From: Gammaproteobacteria bacterium
GTDB lineage: Bacteria > Pseudomonadota > Gammaproteobacteria > JAJPIJ01
Reading direction: 5' to 3'
Assembly: GCA_022071965.1 (NCBI GenBank)
Contig: JAJVIQ010000021.1
Location: forward strand, 88,423 to 152,422
DNA length: 64,000 nucleotides
Part shown: one piece after another, positions 63,707 to 64,000 of the stretch
Position numbering within the stretch: position 1 is the first letter of the stretch
Layout of the letters: each line of letters starts with the position of its first letter
Made by a program: the position numbers and the translations under genes
Notes under the pieces: generated by a model
The model's input: only the letters and a program-made list of their open reading frames with translations
Told to the model about the DNA's origin: nothing
Databases searched by the model: none

Positions 63707-64000
63707 TCGGTACCTCCCATCGCCGTGCGACAATCCCCCCTCGTAGTCCGTGTTCGGGCGTCGCATCGTGAGTCGAAGAAAAAAGCCGCGTTGCGCGACT
63801 TCTGCGAATCCGCACATACTATGCCAAGCTTCGCAGATGATGGGTGTTCGGGAGTCGAAAGCGTCGTGGAAATCCGCTTTAAAACATGGATATAACGCCT
63901 GTCGGCGCAAGCAGCCGCCCCGAATGTGACGGGAGTTTAACCCGAGCCGGCGCCGGTTCGCAAACCTTGCCGTCGGCGCCCTGACATGACCGCCAGCCCC
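63707..64000. other. upstream region of serine hydrolase 2, to window edge
   Basis: No gene is supported in these 294 nt. A moderately AT-rich patch near 63875-63895 may hold a promoter. An ATG at 63986 could start a rightward gene, but only five codons are visible. Confidence 0.4.

Overview
This is a high-GC window from what is most likely a gammaproteobacterium. The recC-recB-recD order, a ZapE ATPase, RimO, separate MsrA and MsrB, and an E. coli-like Lon all fit that; I cannot assign an order or genus. I see no rRNA, tRNA, insertion sequence, prophage or CRISPR array. Most of the window reads as chromosomal core with one large lipid-biosynthesis locus.

Region 1 (1-23.4 kb) is that locus. 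It carries hopanoid genes: squalene synthase, squalene-hopene cyclase, hpnG, hpnN, hpnA, a reversed hpnL-like gene, hpnH, hpnB, hpnM, an MlaA lipoprotein, and dxs for isoprenoid supply. Inside it lies a complete route to 2-aminoethylphosphonate (AEP) and its activated form: PEP mutase fused to a nucleotidyltransferase, phosphonopyruvate decarboxylase, and AEP transaminase. With these sit a second nucleotidyltransferase, two CDP-alcohol phosphotransferase-like membrane enzymes and two unrelated Fe(II)/2-oxoglutarate oxygenases. The phosphonate-type genes do not form one separate island. One phosphotransferase and one oxygenase are interleaved between hpnG, hpnN and hpnA on the same strand, with a 4-nt overlap to hpnA. 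My main hypothesis is that the locus makes an AEP-bearing membrane lipid, possibly an AEP-decorated hopanoid, and exports it to the outer membrane through HpnN, HpnM and MlaA. Sigma70-like promoters are visible at 12215-12243, 19343-19371 and 3732-3760.

Region 2 (23.5-34.1 kb) holds a KefB/C-type cation:proton antiporter and the recCBD operon, whose genes overlap by 4 nt (GTGA) at both junctions. Region 3 (34.2-39.9 kb) is a signalling block: a multi-PAS histidine kinase, its LuxR-type response regulator, a STAS protein, and a REC-GAF-GGDEF diguanylate cyclase. Region 4 (40-47.8 kb) contains an RNase T2, a Tat-exported aldo/keto reductase, msrA, msrB, rimO, gcvH, a Sel1-repeat protein and zapE.

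Region 5 (47.8-53 kb) opens with an unusually AT-rich stretch carrying a good promoter and a 71-codon gene of unknown function. A candidate structured RNA with a perfect terminator follows, then an EF-G paralogue, and a siroheme nitrite/sulfite reductase with its DUF934 partner. Region 6 (53-64 kb) has pyruvate kinase, Lon, a REC-PAS protein, a signal-peptide-bearing dikinase with the domain order of plant glucan water dikinase, and two convergent class A-type serine hydrolases.
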